From: Anastatus disparis
Lineage: Eukaryota > Arthropoda > Insecta > Hymenoptera > Eupelmidae
Reading direction: 5' to 3'
DNA length: 64,000 nt
Assembly (NCBI GenBank): GCA_017163975.1
Contig: JAFFSR010000264.1
Span: forward strand, 248,001-312,000
Shown: in pieces, positions 10,633 through 18,637 of the stretch
Position numbering within the stretch: the stretch's first letter is position 1
How the letters are laid out: each line of letters starts with the position of its first letter
The notes under the pieces: generated by a model
Database searches by the model: none
What the model was told of the DNA's origin: nothing
Seen by the model: only the letters and a program-made list of their open reading frames with translations
Position numbers and translations under genes: made by a program

Positions 10633-10821
10633 TCAATTTTTCATAATTATAGGTTCCAAAATAATCTTCATTCTTTCCACTCTCATTTTAAATCTCTCTC
10701 TGTCACGAGCCGCTTGCTCCCACTCTCCACGTCGTGCTGCACGGCTCGCGTAATCCCACACGCGTATCACGTGAATATCCGGTTTACCTTCCTTGAAATG
10801 CACCTTTTTTGTTTGATTCAT
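10633..10821 (-). CDS. PPP1R15/GADD34-DP71L-like protein phosphatase 1 adaptor (62 aa)
   Basis: The first ATG on the minus strand is at 10819-10821; the frame is open a little further upstream but without an ATG. Seen: a PP1-docking RVxF-type motif KVHF (residues 6-9), a short strand leading to W22, then ARRGEWEQAARDRERF (29-44), rich in Arg, Trp and Asp. This spacing and the R-x-G-x-W...ARDRxRF pattern are those of the C-terminal core of cellular PPP1R15 (GADD34/CReP) and its viral relatives DP71L (asfarvirus) and ICP34.5 (herpesvirus), which bring PP1 to phosphorylated eIF2alpha to restore translation. The size is close to the short viral forms. It is the only minus-strand gene in the element, convergent with polB, and followed by its own AATAAA. 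A small captured host exon is possible, but the frame is intact. Confidence 0.85.
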   Translation of the reverse strand: MNQTKKVHFKEGKPDIHVIRVWDYASRAARRGEWEQAARDRERFKMRVERMKIILEPIIMKN

Positions 10822-10872
10822 TATTATTATTATTTTTTCTTCAAGATACGGATAATCACCACACTTCCTCAC

Positions 10873-11356
10873 GACAAGTCTCTATAAAATTTTATCAAAA
10901 TTTAAAAATTTGAGTCTTTAATGAATTTTCGTTAAAATTTGATTACCTTTGCTCAAATTTGTTGACTATAACTTATTTATTTTCACGATACGAAAACTTG
11001 TACAGCACTAACCTATAAATGCTGCTGCTTTTACTTTTATACTGGAAATGTGGTGGTGGTGGTGGTGGTGGTGGTGGCAGGTACAAGTAGTGATGGTGAC
11101 GAGCGCTTTTGAGTAAATAACAGGTTAATACTTGTTAAGCTTTTCCAGCCATATAGCTAAAGAGCGGAGTAATGCTGGCGTCAGCCAGCTATATGGCTAA
11201 TCAGCTAAACGATTGGCTAGCGCCAGCACGATACTGCTCGCACACGCGCGCGCCGCCGCCGCCGCCGCCGCCACCCCCCACTCTTGCTGATCGTATATGT
11301 AGAGTGGTTCGAGGATGTGATGAGGTTAGTAGTAGAAGTTTAGCAGCGGCGGTAAC
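10873..11356. other. Non-coding spacer with (GGT)n and (CCG)n runs before the ATPase gene
   Basis: Probably a divergent promoter region for the minus-strand PP1-adaptor-like gene and the + strand ATPase. It has a GGT repeat (11050-11076), an inverted pair 'agccatatagctaa'/'cagctatatggct' near 11148-11200, and GCGCG/CCG repeats (11240-11275). An open frame through this stretch (start 11172) gives poly-proline and looks spurious. Confidence 0.55.
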
Positions 11357-12034
11357 ATGGACGTTTGCAGGTGGGTGCATCCGTGGACTTTGATGATTTG
11401 TGGACCCAGCTCGTGTGGTAAAACAGTATTCGTGAAGAATTTTTTGCATCACATTGATCGCATGAGTGATACGAAATTCGAGCGTATACTCTTGTATTAT
11501 ACCGAGTGGCAGGCAATTTACAAGGAGTTGGGTGAGGGAATCGAATTTCACGAGGGTTTACCAAAGAGCGAAGACTATGCCAATGATCCACGAGCAAAAC
11601 TCTTGATTCTCGACGATCTGATGAGAGAATCGTCCAGCAGAGCTGTAGTCAATCTCTTTACCAAAGGCAGTCATCACAATAACTTGAGCGTCATCTTTAT
11701 CTCGCAAAATCTCTTTCATCAAGGACAGCGAGAAATTTCTCTAAACTCTAATTACATCGTGGTATTTAAAAATCCGCGCGATCGAGCGCAAATAAATCAT
11801 CTGGCGCGCCAAGTCTGCCCCGAGGAGCCTCGTTTTTTGCAAGAGGCATATCTCGATGCCACAGCACAACCACACGGCTATTTGTTCATAGACCTGAAGC
11901 AGGGTACGCCTGAAAATGTGAGATTTCGTACTTGTATATTTCCGTTTGACAAACATCAGTACGTTTATGTGGCTCGTTGCACACCCATAAAAGCTGGTGC
12001 TCGCTCGAATAATGTACCAGTCGTGCGATTGTAA
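11357..12034 (+). CDS. HerA/FtsK-like genome packaging ATPase
   Basis: 225 aa with ATG start. Walker A GPSSCGKT (residues 16-23) follows HPWTLMICG at the very N-terminus, and Walker B is LLILDDL (82-88). A later VIFISQNLF stretch fits the sensor strand of A32-type packaging ATPases. This is the standard packaging enzyme of Polintons and related viruses, pumping DNA into the capsid. The stop codon overlaps the next start (TAATG), suggesting one polycistronic or closely packed transcription unit. The frame is intact and length is normal for the family. Confidence 0.9.
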   Translation: MDVCRWVHPWTLMICGPSSCGKTVFVKNFLHHIDRMSDTKFERILLYYTEWQAIYKELGEGIEFHEGLPKSEDYANDPRAKLLILDDLMRESSSRAVVNLFTKGSHHNNLSVIFISQNLFHQGQREISLNSNYIVVFKNPRDRAQINHLARQVCPEEPRFLQEAYLDATAQPHGYLFIDLKQGTPENVRFRTCIFPFDKHQYVYVARCTPIKAGARSNNVPVVRL

Positions 12035-12381
12035 TGGAGCCGGTGAGACGTAGTCGTAGCAGCAGACCAATTCCAGAAAAGTACTGGACTCAGCTACATT
12101 TCTTGTGTAAAAGCGAACTCTATAAAGTTAAGGCTATAGTACGCGAAGCAAATTCTAAACTTATAACGTACATTTGCGAGTGTGCTTTGAACATTTTACG
12201 TGGAAATATTCCACTCAGCAAGTATTATAAGAGACAATTGCGAAAATTCGCACCTCTGTTGCGAAAACTCGCTAAACCGGGTAGTTTGGAGGTAAAAAGA
12301 AAATTGATGGTAAAATCAGCATATTTACTGCGGCTAATTGTGAAACCTGTTTTATCGGCATGGAGTACGCAAGAAAAATGA
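12034..12381 (+). CDS. Small basic Polinton protein, probable core/minor virion protein
   Basis: 115 aa, strongly basic. The segment 'LITYICECALNILRGNIPLS', followed by repeated KRQLRKF/LLRKLAK patterns and a hydrophobic C-terminus, is what I recall of a small ORF conserved beside the ATPase in many Polintons and adintoviruses. It is probably helical and DNA- or membrane-associated; its exact role is not established. It overlaps the ATPase stop by one base and the next gene by 22 bases, a compact viral arrangement. Frame intact. Confidence 0.6.
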   Translation: MEPVRRSRSSRPIPEKYWTQLHFLCKSELYKVKAIVREANSKLITYICECALNILRGNIPLSKYYKRQLRKFAPLLRKLAKPGSLEVKRKLMVKSAYLLRLIVKPVLSAWSTQEK

Positions 12382-13190
12382 TTTTAGTACCGCAAGAGTG
12401 CTTGGAGCAACAGCATCAGCAGCAACAGCATGACGTAGCAACTACCAATCATGCAACACCAGCATCCAGTGTCCAGACACCTGGTACAGCCACGACACGC
12501 CTCGACGAGGAAATGAGTAAAATTTTACATTCTGCGGGTGATGAGCGTCAAAAATCTTTGCAATATCAGCAAATCTTGCAGCGTTACTTGCATCTAAGAG
12601 AGGAGGAGAAGGATGAGAGTGGGGGCATAATACGTCCACACGAGACAGCATTATTAGAAACGGAAACGACAATGGATAGAGGCAATAATGACGAAATCGA
12701 CGACAAACAGATTGTCGAGTCGGTACCGCAGAAATTTCGAAGCAATGCTAGACATCTCATTAGATACTTGCGACAAGCTGGTAATATTGAATGGGACAGT
12801 CGTGGTATAATCAAACTAGATGGCGCTGTTGTCGAGGGTACTAATATTGTCGATTTGGTGAACGAGGCTATGAGAAGTAGAAAAAGACCACCACCGCGCG
12901 GATACAAACAGTTTGCACGCGTCTTGCGACAAGTTAGTATACCTCGAGAATTCATTGGTAACGATCAACTGTGGCGTAAGATTGCATCTCATAGCGCTGA
13001 CTCATCGCCGTCATCGTCGTCAGAAAACGAAGGTTATTATACTTCAACAGCTACTAGTCAGACGAGTGTAAAGGAGAAAGAAGTTGAGAGTGCGAAAAAG
13101 CGTAAAAAAGTTGGTAGCGAGTTGGCAGCTACGCCATCAACCCCTGCAAAAAAGAGTCGTCTCGAGCAGCTAAAATGGAACCGTATGTGA
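12360..13190 (+). CDS. Conserved Polinton protein of unknown function (276 aa)
   Basis: Starts at ATG 12360 inside the previous gene. The N-terminus is Gln/His-rich. At about residues 48-80 there is a helical 'LDEEMSKIL...QILQRYL' segment. The central conserved part is 'VESVPQKFRSNARHLIRYL', 'IEWDSRGIIKLDG', 'GTNIVDLVNEAMRSRK' and 'IPREFIGNDQLW'. The tail is Ser/Lys-rich with nuclear-signal-like KKRKKV. The central pattern resembles a protein found beside capsid genes in many Polintons and adintoviruses, without a proven function; a scaffold or DNA-binding role is only a guess. Overlaps the next ORF by 16 bases. Confidence 0.6.
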   Translation: MEYARKMILVPQECLEQQHQQQQHDVATTNHATPASSVQTPGTATTRLDEEMSKILHSAGDERQKSLQYQQILQRYLHLREEEKDESGGIIRPHETALLETETTMDRGNNDEIDDKQIVESVPQKFRSNARHLIRYLRQAGNIEWDSRGIIKLDGAVVEGTNIVDLVNEAMRSRKRPPPRGYKQFARVLRQVSIPREFIGNDQLWRKIASHSADSSPSSSSENEGYYTSTATSQTSVKEKEVESAKKRKKVGSELAATPSTPAKKSRLEQLKWNRM

Positions 13191-13693
13191 AAGCATGGAA
13201 GGAAGTAATGGAGGGGGTGGAGGAGGAGGAGGAGGGGGAGAAAACTGGTACTTTTATAGACCAATTGATTTCAGTTGTACCCTTTGAAATGCATCTGCCA
13301 GGCTACCAGTTTCTCGGCCCTGGCACACATCTCGAAGAGCGTCTCAGATGCGGTCAGAGAGGAAAAAACCCTCTTGACAATGCCTGTCTAGAGCACGATA
13401 TTTCATATTCAAATAAAAAAATAACGAATCATATAAAAGCCGACAGACTGCTGGCTAAACGAGCATTTTCACGCATGCTCTCGGAGACTGCGGATGGTAA
13501 TGAAAAGACTGCAGCTGGTATTACTGTTTTGTGCATGATCAGCAAAATTGCGTTTGATAAATTTTTGAAACGCATTAAAAATACATTTAAAAGACAGCAA
13601 AAGAAAGAGAGAAAGCTGATTTATAAGAGGAAGAGGAGCAATGAGAAAGAAAGAGAAAAGGAAGAAGAAGATGTCAAAGCCGGACGGCCTTGA
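13175..13693 (+). CDS. Parvovirus VP1-type phospholipase A2 protein
   Basis: 172 aa. The calcium-binding loop pattern YQFLGPG (residues 44-50) and the catalytic DNACLEHD (68-75, His-Asp pair) match the small secreted-type PLA2 domain known from parvovirus VP1, where it lets particles leave endosomes. Related domains occur in some adintoviruses and Polintons. The C-terminal third is highly basic (KRIKNTFKRQQKKERK), perhaps for DNA or nuclear targeting. The gene overlaps the integrase reading frame by 53 bases. A second catalytic Asp normally follows the HD motif; D88 in 'IKADRLLAKRAF' is a candidate. Confidence 0.75.
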   Translation: MEPYVKAWKEVMEGVEEEEEGEKTGTFIDQLISVVPFEMHLPGYQFLGPGTHLEERLRCGQRGKNPLDNACLEHDISYSNKKITNHIKADRLLAKRAFSRMLSETADGNEKTAAGITVLCMISKIAFDKFLKRIKNTFKRQQKKERKLIYKRKRSNEKEREKEEEDVKAGRP

Positions 13694-14763
13694 GCATTAT
13701 TACTATAATCTTTCTGCACCATCAGCGTACGCTGGTGCTCATCTACTGAAACACGCGAAACCCAAAAAATTTGATAACAATACCATCGCCAAGTGGCTGG
13801 AGAGTCAGGATGCACATACCTTACACAAACTCGTGAGACATCGTTTTCCTCGTCGACATTACAACGTTTTCAGCCCCTTTGAGGTGTGTGGGAAGCTGAC
13901 TTGGCAGATTTTAGATCACTTAAAACCTACAATGATGGGTACAGCTATATTCTCATTGTCATTGATGCACTTTCAAAGTTTGCCTGGGCAGAGCCTCTTC
14001 TCGACAAAACGAGCCGAAGCGTTGCTGTAGCATTGGAGAAAATTTTATCACGATGTAATGATAGACATCCTATTTACCTACAGACTGATAAAGGTAAGGA
14101 GTTTATCGGTCGAGAGGTGCAAGAGGTGCTAAAAAAGAAACACATTACCTACCGAGTCGTCAGAGACCCTGATATAAAGGCAGCCATTGCCGAACGCTTT
14201 ATTCGAACTCTCAAAGGTCGAATCTGGCGATACTTTACTCACTCGCGCACAAGACGTTATATAGATGTTTTGCCAAAAATTGTGACGTGTTACAACGAGT
14301 CGTGGCACAGTGCCATAAAAATGCCCCCTTCCAAGGTCAACTTATATAATGCTCACGTGGTACGTCGAAATTTGACGTTGCGTTACGGCGAAAAAAGCCG
14401 TTTAGAGTAGCTAAATACAGCGTTGGTGATCTGGTTCGTGTCAGTCGTGCCAAGACAGCCTTCAGGAAAGCATACGAGGGTGGCTGGACTCTGGAGCTGT
14501 TTAAAATTATAAGAGTCGACACAAGACAACAACCACCCGTTTATACTTTGGCAGATCTTGGTGGGGAGAAAATTGACGGATATTTTTACGAAGAACAGTT
14601 GAGCAGAGTGCGCAAGGATTTAGATAGCGAAGCGTTTGAGGTTGACGAGGTTTTGAAGAGTAAAGGTAGGGGGTCGAAAAAACAATATTTGGTCAGTTGG
14701 AGGGGATATCCAGAAAAATTTAATTCTTGGATAGCGGCTAAAGATTTGAAAAATTTACAATGA
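13641..14763 (+). pseudogene. Retroviral-type integrase with chromodomain, broken by two frameshifts
   Basis: Reads in three frames: 13641 (or ATG 13671) to ~13888, ~13889-14400, and ~14390-14763. N-terminal part: DNA-binding domain with 'SQDAHTLHKLVRHRFPRRHY'. Catalytic core DDE: D in WEADLADF (~13889), D in QTDKGKEF (~14080), E in AERFIRTLKG (~14190). The end carries a chromodomain, 'KKQYLVSWRGYPEKFNSW' (~14680-14735), typical of Polinton integrases. The first break lies in a GTGTGTG stretch (13884-13890); the second lies in or beside an A6 run at 14390-14395. Its stop overlaps the start of the next gene (ATGA). Both breaks sit in slippage-prone runs, so real decay, sequence error or translational slippage cannot be told apart. 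The A6G run is not phased like a canonical -1 heptamer. Confidence 0.85.
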
Positions 14764-15586
14764 ACGATGAATTTTACATGGTTTTACCGAGCAACAGCAG
14801 CAAGTTTGTCTTTCCACACAATGTGGCGACACATTTCACAACACAATTATCACAAAATTTTTATCTTCATGGCGACTGGTGTGTAGGACTCACGGAAATT
14901 CAAATACCTCTCACATTTCAGCATATATCAATAGTTGAGCGGGAGGGAGTCATTTCCGTTAAAACAGCCAAACGTGAAATGGCGAATGTTTTGCGAGAAA
15001 CAGAAGAGACTCAACAGGGGGCCGAGGTGTTTGCCAGAGTCAAACCTGGTGTTTATCGTGATATTGAAAGTCTCTTGGAAGAAATAAATAATCTCGAGAA
15101 TGTGAAAAATCATTTATATTTTGAAATCCAAGCTGGTGGCTATGTACGGGTTAGATGTCGATGTGGAGAAGATTGTACAACTTATAAGCACACGTTTACA
15201 CTATCGGAAAAATTACTTAGAATTTTAGGTCTGGAAAATGTACCAATTTTCTCTTGCAAAGGTAATAAAGAACACTACATTACCGGCAATCGTCCAGCAA
15301 ATCTTGTAAACGGGTTGCCAACCGTGCTGATGGTTTACAGCAACATTTGCCAGCCTTACGTAACAGGTGACATGCGCACGAGCTTACTACGTATAGTCTC
15401 GCTTCATTTGCGCGATTACGTTTACGGAGGTGTTGAAATTAAAACTTTTCACCACCCATGTACCTACCACTGCTGTCTTCAGCGTTTCAGTCGATCGAAA
15501 TAGATATAAGAGACGAACACGGATTTCCCATTCCATTCGACTACGGTACGTTGACTGTAACGCTTCACTTTAAGCGCATCCGATAA
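14760..15586 (+). pseudogene. Probable penton/minor capsid protein, frameshifted near its end
   Basis: The frame from ATG 14760 is open to 15503 (247 aa). It starts with 'FYMVLPSNSSKFVFPHNVA' and 'LHGDWCVGLTEIQIP', a signature I recall from a widespread Polinton/adintovirus protein thought to be the single-jelly-roll minor capsid (penton) protein. At a CCC run near 15455-15457 the frame shifts; the expected conserved tail (IEIDIRDEHGFPIPFDYG, then TLTVTLHFKRIR) is in the -1 frame and ends with TAA at 15584-15586, two bases before the next ATG. The protein identity is from pattern memory, so the penton assignment is moderate. Confidence 0.65.
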
Positions 15587-15587
15587 A

Positions 15588-16112
15588 ATGTCTGAGTTTG
15601 AAGATTTCTTCAATAACCAAATGGTTGGTGGTGGGGGTAAGTGCGTTAGAGCTGGTAAACCTTGTTTTGGTTATCACCAGTCGGGTGCAGGAGTAGGTAG
15701 TTTTTTGAAAGGTCTCTTCCGAGCAGCTATACCGAAGATCAAGCAAGGTGCAAAAGTGGTCGGTAAAGAGGCTCTCCGAGCGGGTAAAAATATCTTAGAT
15801 GATGTCACTCTAGGTGGCAGACCTGTCAAAGAGGCGGCCAAAGAGCGCATTCGCGAGAGTGGTAAAAATCTCAAAAGAAAAGCTGACGTTGTTCTGGACA
15901 AATTGCTCTTGGGTGAGTCGAGTGCAAAAGATGGGGAAGAATCTGAATATAAAAAGAAGAACGAGACATCGTCAGTTCAGTCGTCGAGTGCAGCTGGTAC
16001 TACAAACACCTCAGCAGCTAAACGCTCGAAAAGTGGTAAGGTTGCGAAAAAGAAGAAGAAGAAGAAGCAGAATAAGAAAGCACGTGTAGCTAGAGATATT
16101 TTCGAAAATTAA
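15588..16112 (+). CDS. pVI/pX-like minor virion protein
   Basis: 174 aa, ATG start one base after the preceding stop codon. It has a Gly-rich N-terminus (QMVGGGGKC), then an amphipathic stretch 'GSFLKGLFRAAIPKIKQGAK' and 'VGKEALRAGKNILDDV' (about residues 36-69), and a Lys-rich tail. This layout is like adenovirus pVI and pX and corresponds to a small protein usually found next to the capsid gene in Polintons and adintoviruses. Likely a membrane-active or DNA-condensing internal capsid component that is cut by the element's protease. Frame intact. Confidence 0.6.
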   Translation: MSEFEDFFNNQMVGGGGKCVRAGKPCFGYHQSGAGVGSFLKGLFRAAIPKIKQGAKVVGKEALRAGKNILDDVTLGGRPVKEAAKERIRESGKNLKRKADVVLDKLLLGESSAKDGEESEYKKKNETSSVQSSSAAGTTNTSAAKRSKSGKVAKKKKKKKQNKKARVARDIFEN

Positions 16113-16121
16113 AATTTCAAG

Positions 16122-17422
16122 ATGGCGTTGTTGCATACAGAATCTTGTCAGTCAATCAAGTCGGAATTATCACTCTTTGAATTACCCTCGACACAGACTG
16201 CAATTGAAGGCTCTTACTGGGTACAGTATAAACCGATATCTTCACTCAACGACCAATCATCAATTGAATTTACAATCCCTGGCAACACTGAATATCTAGA
16301 CTTGGCTCACACAATGTTAAGTGTGAGTGTAAGTGTAACATGCACTAGTGCTGAACCACCTAAGGATCCGAGCGTTGGACCAATAAATAATCTTTTGCAT
16401 TCGTTGTTTAATCAAGTCGACGTGCTATTCAATCAGAAACCTGTTTCACCGCCAAACAATGCTTATGCATACAGAGCTTACATTGAAACATTACTAAATT
16501 ATGGTCCAACAGCTAAAAAGTCTCATTTAACGAGTGGTTTGTGGTACGATGATACAGCAGGAAAATGGACGATACCACAGGTGGTAATGTAGGTCTCAAT
16601 AAACGTAAGGCACTCATGATTGGCAGGAAGATTGATTTACTCGGCCATTTACATTGTGATGTTTTTAATCAAGACAAATTATTACTGGGTGGTGTTGAAG
16701 TTAGAGTGAGGCTTGTGCGTTCTCGTGATGGATTCTGTCTCATGGATCCCGCTGGTGCTTTCACGGTAAATATTACCGAGGCTACGCTTTTTGTGCGTCG
16801 GGTAAGATTAAATCCTTCACTTGTGCTAGCACACGAAAAACTATTGTCACAGACTACTGCAAAATACCCACTGACACGTGTAGAAGTTAAGGCTGTTACG
16901 TTACATAATGGTGTGCATGGGGAAACAATCGACAATGTCATATTAGGTCAACTGCCGAAAAGAATTATACTCGGTTTTGTTGAAAATAAAGCTTACAACG
17001 GAGATAAAAGTCTTAACCCATTCAATTTCAAGAATTTTAATATAAATTTTTTGTGTCTGTACGTTGATGGAATGCAAGTGCCATCGAAGCCCTTACAGCC
17101 AGATTTCAAAAAAAGCAAAATGTACGTTGATGCTTATCATACACTTTTTTCCGGCACAGGTATTCACTTTATGAATTCAGGCAACTCGATTAGCCGTGAA
17201 GACTATCCAAACGGTTACTGCCTATTCGCTTTTGATTTGACACCTGATTTATCGGCGAGTGATGGTAGTCATTGGAATTTGATAAAAAATGGTAATGTAC
17301 GAATTGATGTTAGATTCGACGACCCACTAGAGGGCGCTGTAAATTGTATAATTTATGCTGAATACGACAATTTGCTCGAAATTGACTCGTCGAGACAGGT
17401 TGTCGTGGATTATAGCGGTTAA
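16122..17422 (+). pseudogene. Major capsid protein (double jelly-roll), single frameshift
   Basis: Two overlapping frames, 16122-16592 and 16565-17422, together about 430 aa. N-terminal 'SIKSELSLFELPSTQTAIEG' and 'YLDLAHTMLSVSVSV', then 'NLLHSLFNQVDVLFNQKPVS' and 'NAYAYRAYIETLLNYG', are characteristic of the Polinton major capsid protein. The second frame holds the downstream jelly roll ('DLLGHLHCDVFNQDKLLLGG', 'RIILGFVENKAYNG'). The break is at a short A run, 16562-16565, so one indel separates the two frames. Gene order penton, pVI-like, capsid is usual. Confidence 0.85.
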
Positions 17423-17447
17423 GTAGTGGTGGGGATATATTTCTCAC

Positions 17448-17484
17448 TATTTAAGTAAAGCAAAGCCAGCTTTATTATCTCAGT
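17448..17484 (+). promoter_or_regulatory. Core promoter: TATA-like box plus TCAGT initiator
   Basis: TATTTAAG at 17448-17455 and the arthropod initiator TCAGT at 17480-17484 are spaced as in insect core promoters (~32 bp from box to the A of TCAGT). It lies just upstream of the ORF at 17512, suggesting a separate transcript for the 3' gene block. Confidence 0.6.
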
Positions 17485-17511
17485 CGGCGAGCAACTTTCA
17501 TTGCAAACAGT

Positions 17512-18159
17512 ATGGACGTGGTAATTGATGTGCAGTTTTTAAAGGACAACAAAAATCGTTTGATTCCAAAGGAGGTGGCTGTACTCGGTATTCATAAAAA
17601 CTTTATCGCTCATTGGATTGTGGCGCCTCCTTGTAATTTAAGACGCTTACCTAAAAATGCTTTGAGACAGAACAATTGGGTGACGCTGAATCATCATGGT
17701 CTGGAGTGGTACGAAGGTGATATATCGATAAAAAGATTATACAAAAATTTGGAAGATATTTGCATGAATTGTCGTACAATTTTCGTGCGAGGTCAAGAAA
17801 AGCTTGAACTACTTTCCAAGCTCACCACCTGTAAGATTGAAAATTTAGAAAAAGAACAAGATTGTCCAGCTTTTAGAAATTTAAATTTCAGCAGTGTACA
17901 GTGCGTGCATCATTACTTAAAATCACCTTATTCAAATTACGTGTGTGCACTAAATAACGTTGCTAATCTGAAACATTGGCTACTGAAACTTAACCCCAGC
18001 GTAAAATCGCTGATTTCGGAAGAATTTTTAGAAATTCTCCGCAATGAATTCAAAAGAGATTGTTCGATATCTGATGAGGATCAAGTTTCACGCAGTAGGC
18101 GTTTATCCAGCGGATCGGATTCCTCTGATGTGGGTGAAACCTTGTGCGTTTGTACTTAA
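17512..18159 (+). CDS. RNase H-fold/DEDDh-exonuclease-like protein, possibly inactive
   Basis: 215 aa. VIDVQ near the N-terminus followed by KEVAVLG, then 'WVTLNHHGLEWYEGD', 'IFVRGQEKLELL', 'KEQDCPAF' and a C-terminal 'CVHHYLKSPYSNYVCALNNV' with 'LKHWL' resemble a family common in arthropod transposons and viruses that looks like a degenerate DEDDh exonuclease. The first motif lacks the D-x-E pair (VQ instead), so catalysis is doubtful. The last ~38 codons overlap the protease gene in another frame. Recognition is by pattern only. Confidence 0.5.
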   Translation: MDVVIDVQFLKDNKNRLIPKEVAVLGIHKNFIAHWIVAPPCNLRRLPKNALRQNNWVTLNHHGLEWYEGDISIKRLYKNLEDICMNCRTIFVRGQEKLELLSKLTTCKIENLEKEQDCPAFRNLNFSSVQCVHHYLKSPYSNYVCALNNVANLKHWLLKLNPSVKSLISEEFLEILRNEFKRDCSISDEDQVSRSRRLSSGSDSSDVGETLCVCT

Positions 18160-18487
18160 TACGCAAAATTATAACCAGCGTGGTGCGCACTGGGTTGCCA
18201 TATACGTTGATAAGTATGCCACAGGTGTGTACTTTGATAGTCTTGGTAAACCACCACAAATTCAACAACATTTACGACGTATTCAGCAAAATTGTAAAAA
18301 ATTTAGATGGAATAATAAACGCTTACAAAGCGAATATTCTAACGTTTGTGGTCATTATTGTATCATGTTTCTGTATTATATGTCTAGCGGATTGGGTTTC
18401 AAGAAATTCTTGGAAAATTTCTCACAGAACTTGCAAAAAAATGATACTATAGTCAAGAATTTTGTGGGAAAAATCTCGTACGAGTAA
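18044..18487 (+). CDS. Adenain-like cysteine protease (virion maturation)
   Basis: 147 aa from ATG 18044, which overlaps the preceding ORF by 116 bases. 'FHAVGVYPADRIP' opens the domain as in adenovirus-type proteases. The catalytic set is visible: H49 in GAHWVAIY, D65 in GVYFDSLG, Q95 and C102 in 'QSEYSNVCGHYC'. The family (C5, Ulp1 fold) cleaves capsid and core proteins during particle maturation in adenoviruses, and Polintons carry it as a hallmark gene. Frame and active site intact. Confidence 0.9.
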   Translation: MNSKEIVRYLMRIKFHAVGVYPADRIPLMWVKPCAFVLNTQNYNQRGAHWVAIYVDKYATGVYFDSLGKPPQIQQHLRRIQQNCKKFRWNNKRLQSEYSNVCGHYCIMFLYYMSSGLGFKKFLENFSQNLQKNDTIVKNFVGKISYE

Positions 18488-18557
18488 TATGATATTTGGT
18501 TGTCTCTGATTGGTCGCACAACAACTTTTTGCGGCGCCCCCACCAATTTTTTTACAG

Positions 18558-18583
18558 TATAAAAGAAGCGGCACCCACTCAGT
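18558..18583 (+). promoter_or_regulatory. Core promoter: TATAAAAG plus TCAGT
   Basis: TATAAAAG at 18558-18565 is followed by TCAGT at 18579-18583. The spacing is somewhat shorter than the usual ~30 bp. It precedes the ORF at 18638 by about 55 bp. Confidence 0.6.
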
Positions 18584-18637
18584 CTAGCCACAGTTTGACG
18601 ACAGTGATAGCAGCAGTAACAACAAAGCTCAAGCAAG

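Noticed and set aside
11172..11393. ORF with a poly-proline run before the ATPase
   Set aside because: The proline run comes from a CCG microsatellite; no domain, and the ATPase starts in another frame at 11357.
12584..13264. Minus-strand ORFs opposite the 276-aa and PLA2 genes
   Set aside because: Overlap well-supported + strand Polinton genes and show no domain.
14389..14396. AAAAAAG as a programmed -1 frameshift site in the integrase
   Set aside because: The shift needed is -1, but the heptamer is not in the phase required for the canonical A-AAA-AAG slip, and a second, unrelated break exists upstream; simple indels are more likely.
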